Part shown: one piece after another, positions 61,422 through 64,000 of the stretch
Layout: each line of letters opens with the position of its first letter
Position numbering within the stretch: position 1 is the first letter of the stretch
NCBI RefSeq assembly: GCF_002105155.1
Contig: NW_019028987.1
Location: 612,501-676,500, forward strand
Origin: Lobosporangium transversale
Lineage: Eukaryota; Mortierellomycota; Mortierellomycetes; Mortierellales; Mortierellaceae
DNA length: 64,000 bases
Reading direction: 5' to 3'
Notes under the pieces: generated by a model
Seen by the model: only the letters and a program-made list of their open reading frames with translations
The model's database searches: none
Told to the model about the DNA's origin: nothing
Program-made: the position numbers and the translations under genes

Positions 61422-64000
<2,579 letters not shown>

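Overview
The window is nuclear DNA of an early-diverging filamentous fungus, most likely a member of the Mortierellaceae (Mortierellomycota). Genes are intron-rich with short GT-AG introns. The delta-9 fatty acid desaturase resembles, as I know the family, the Mortierella alpina enzyme over its whole 445 residues. The rest is eukaryotic housekeeping content. I found no tRNA, rRNA or CRISPR.

Layout. 1-3442 (-): ZGRF1-type SF1 helicase running off the left edge. 3707-4904 (+): ubiquitin-like/WLM metalloprotease. 5106-9106 (+): karyopherin Kap123/importin-4. 10007-11441 (+): Obg-like ATPase Ola1. 12043 to about 17503 (-): OCRL/INPP5B-type inositol polyphosphate 5-phosphatase. 18394-19329 (-): ribosomal protein uL13. 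20050-21160 (-): class I glutamine amidotransferase. 22693-24231 (-): delta-9 desaturase with a cytochrome b5 tail. 25564-28046 (-): SR-protein kinase. 36119-37287 (+): Golgi protein Tvp18. 38099-39481 (+): translation elongation factor 1-alpha. 43159-43279 (+): U6 snRNA. 54690-55824 (+): CFAP20/Bug22. 57043-60991 (+): UBE3C/Hul5 HECT ubiquitin ligase. 61422 to beyond 64000 (+): bifunctional arginine-biosynthesis protein Arg5,6.

Accessory regions. 30662 to about 35830 holds a decayed gene with an XPG/FEN1-like nuclease at its 5' end and, far downstream, a segment that looks like the first catalytic strand of a RuvC-type (TnpB/Fanzor-like) nuclease. A dead 1.5-kb Tc1/mariner element has inserted into it at a TA. 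A second, more degraded set of fragments, possibly related, lies on the minus strand at about 39950-42470. A 581-bp MITE-like element starts directly at the U6 terminator. The most striking structure is a near-perfect 9.35-kb inverted duplication (44160-53510): two arms of about 4.24 kb that seem to differ only in one homopolymer length, around an 864-bp spacer. Each arm carries about 2.4 kb of pyrimidine-rich degenerate minisatellite.

Gene structures were rebuilt by hand from splice sites and reading-frame continuity. Three introns (desaturase, TVP18, UBE3C) are only consistent with GC-AG splicing. The genes are mostly unrelated housekeeping functions and do not form one pathway. Loosely, Kap123, uL13 and eEF1A serve ribosome import and translation; the WLM protease, SRPK and UBE3C act in protein and RNA regulation; OCRL and Tvp18 act in membrane traffic.
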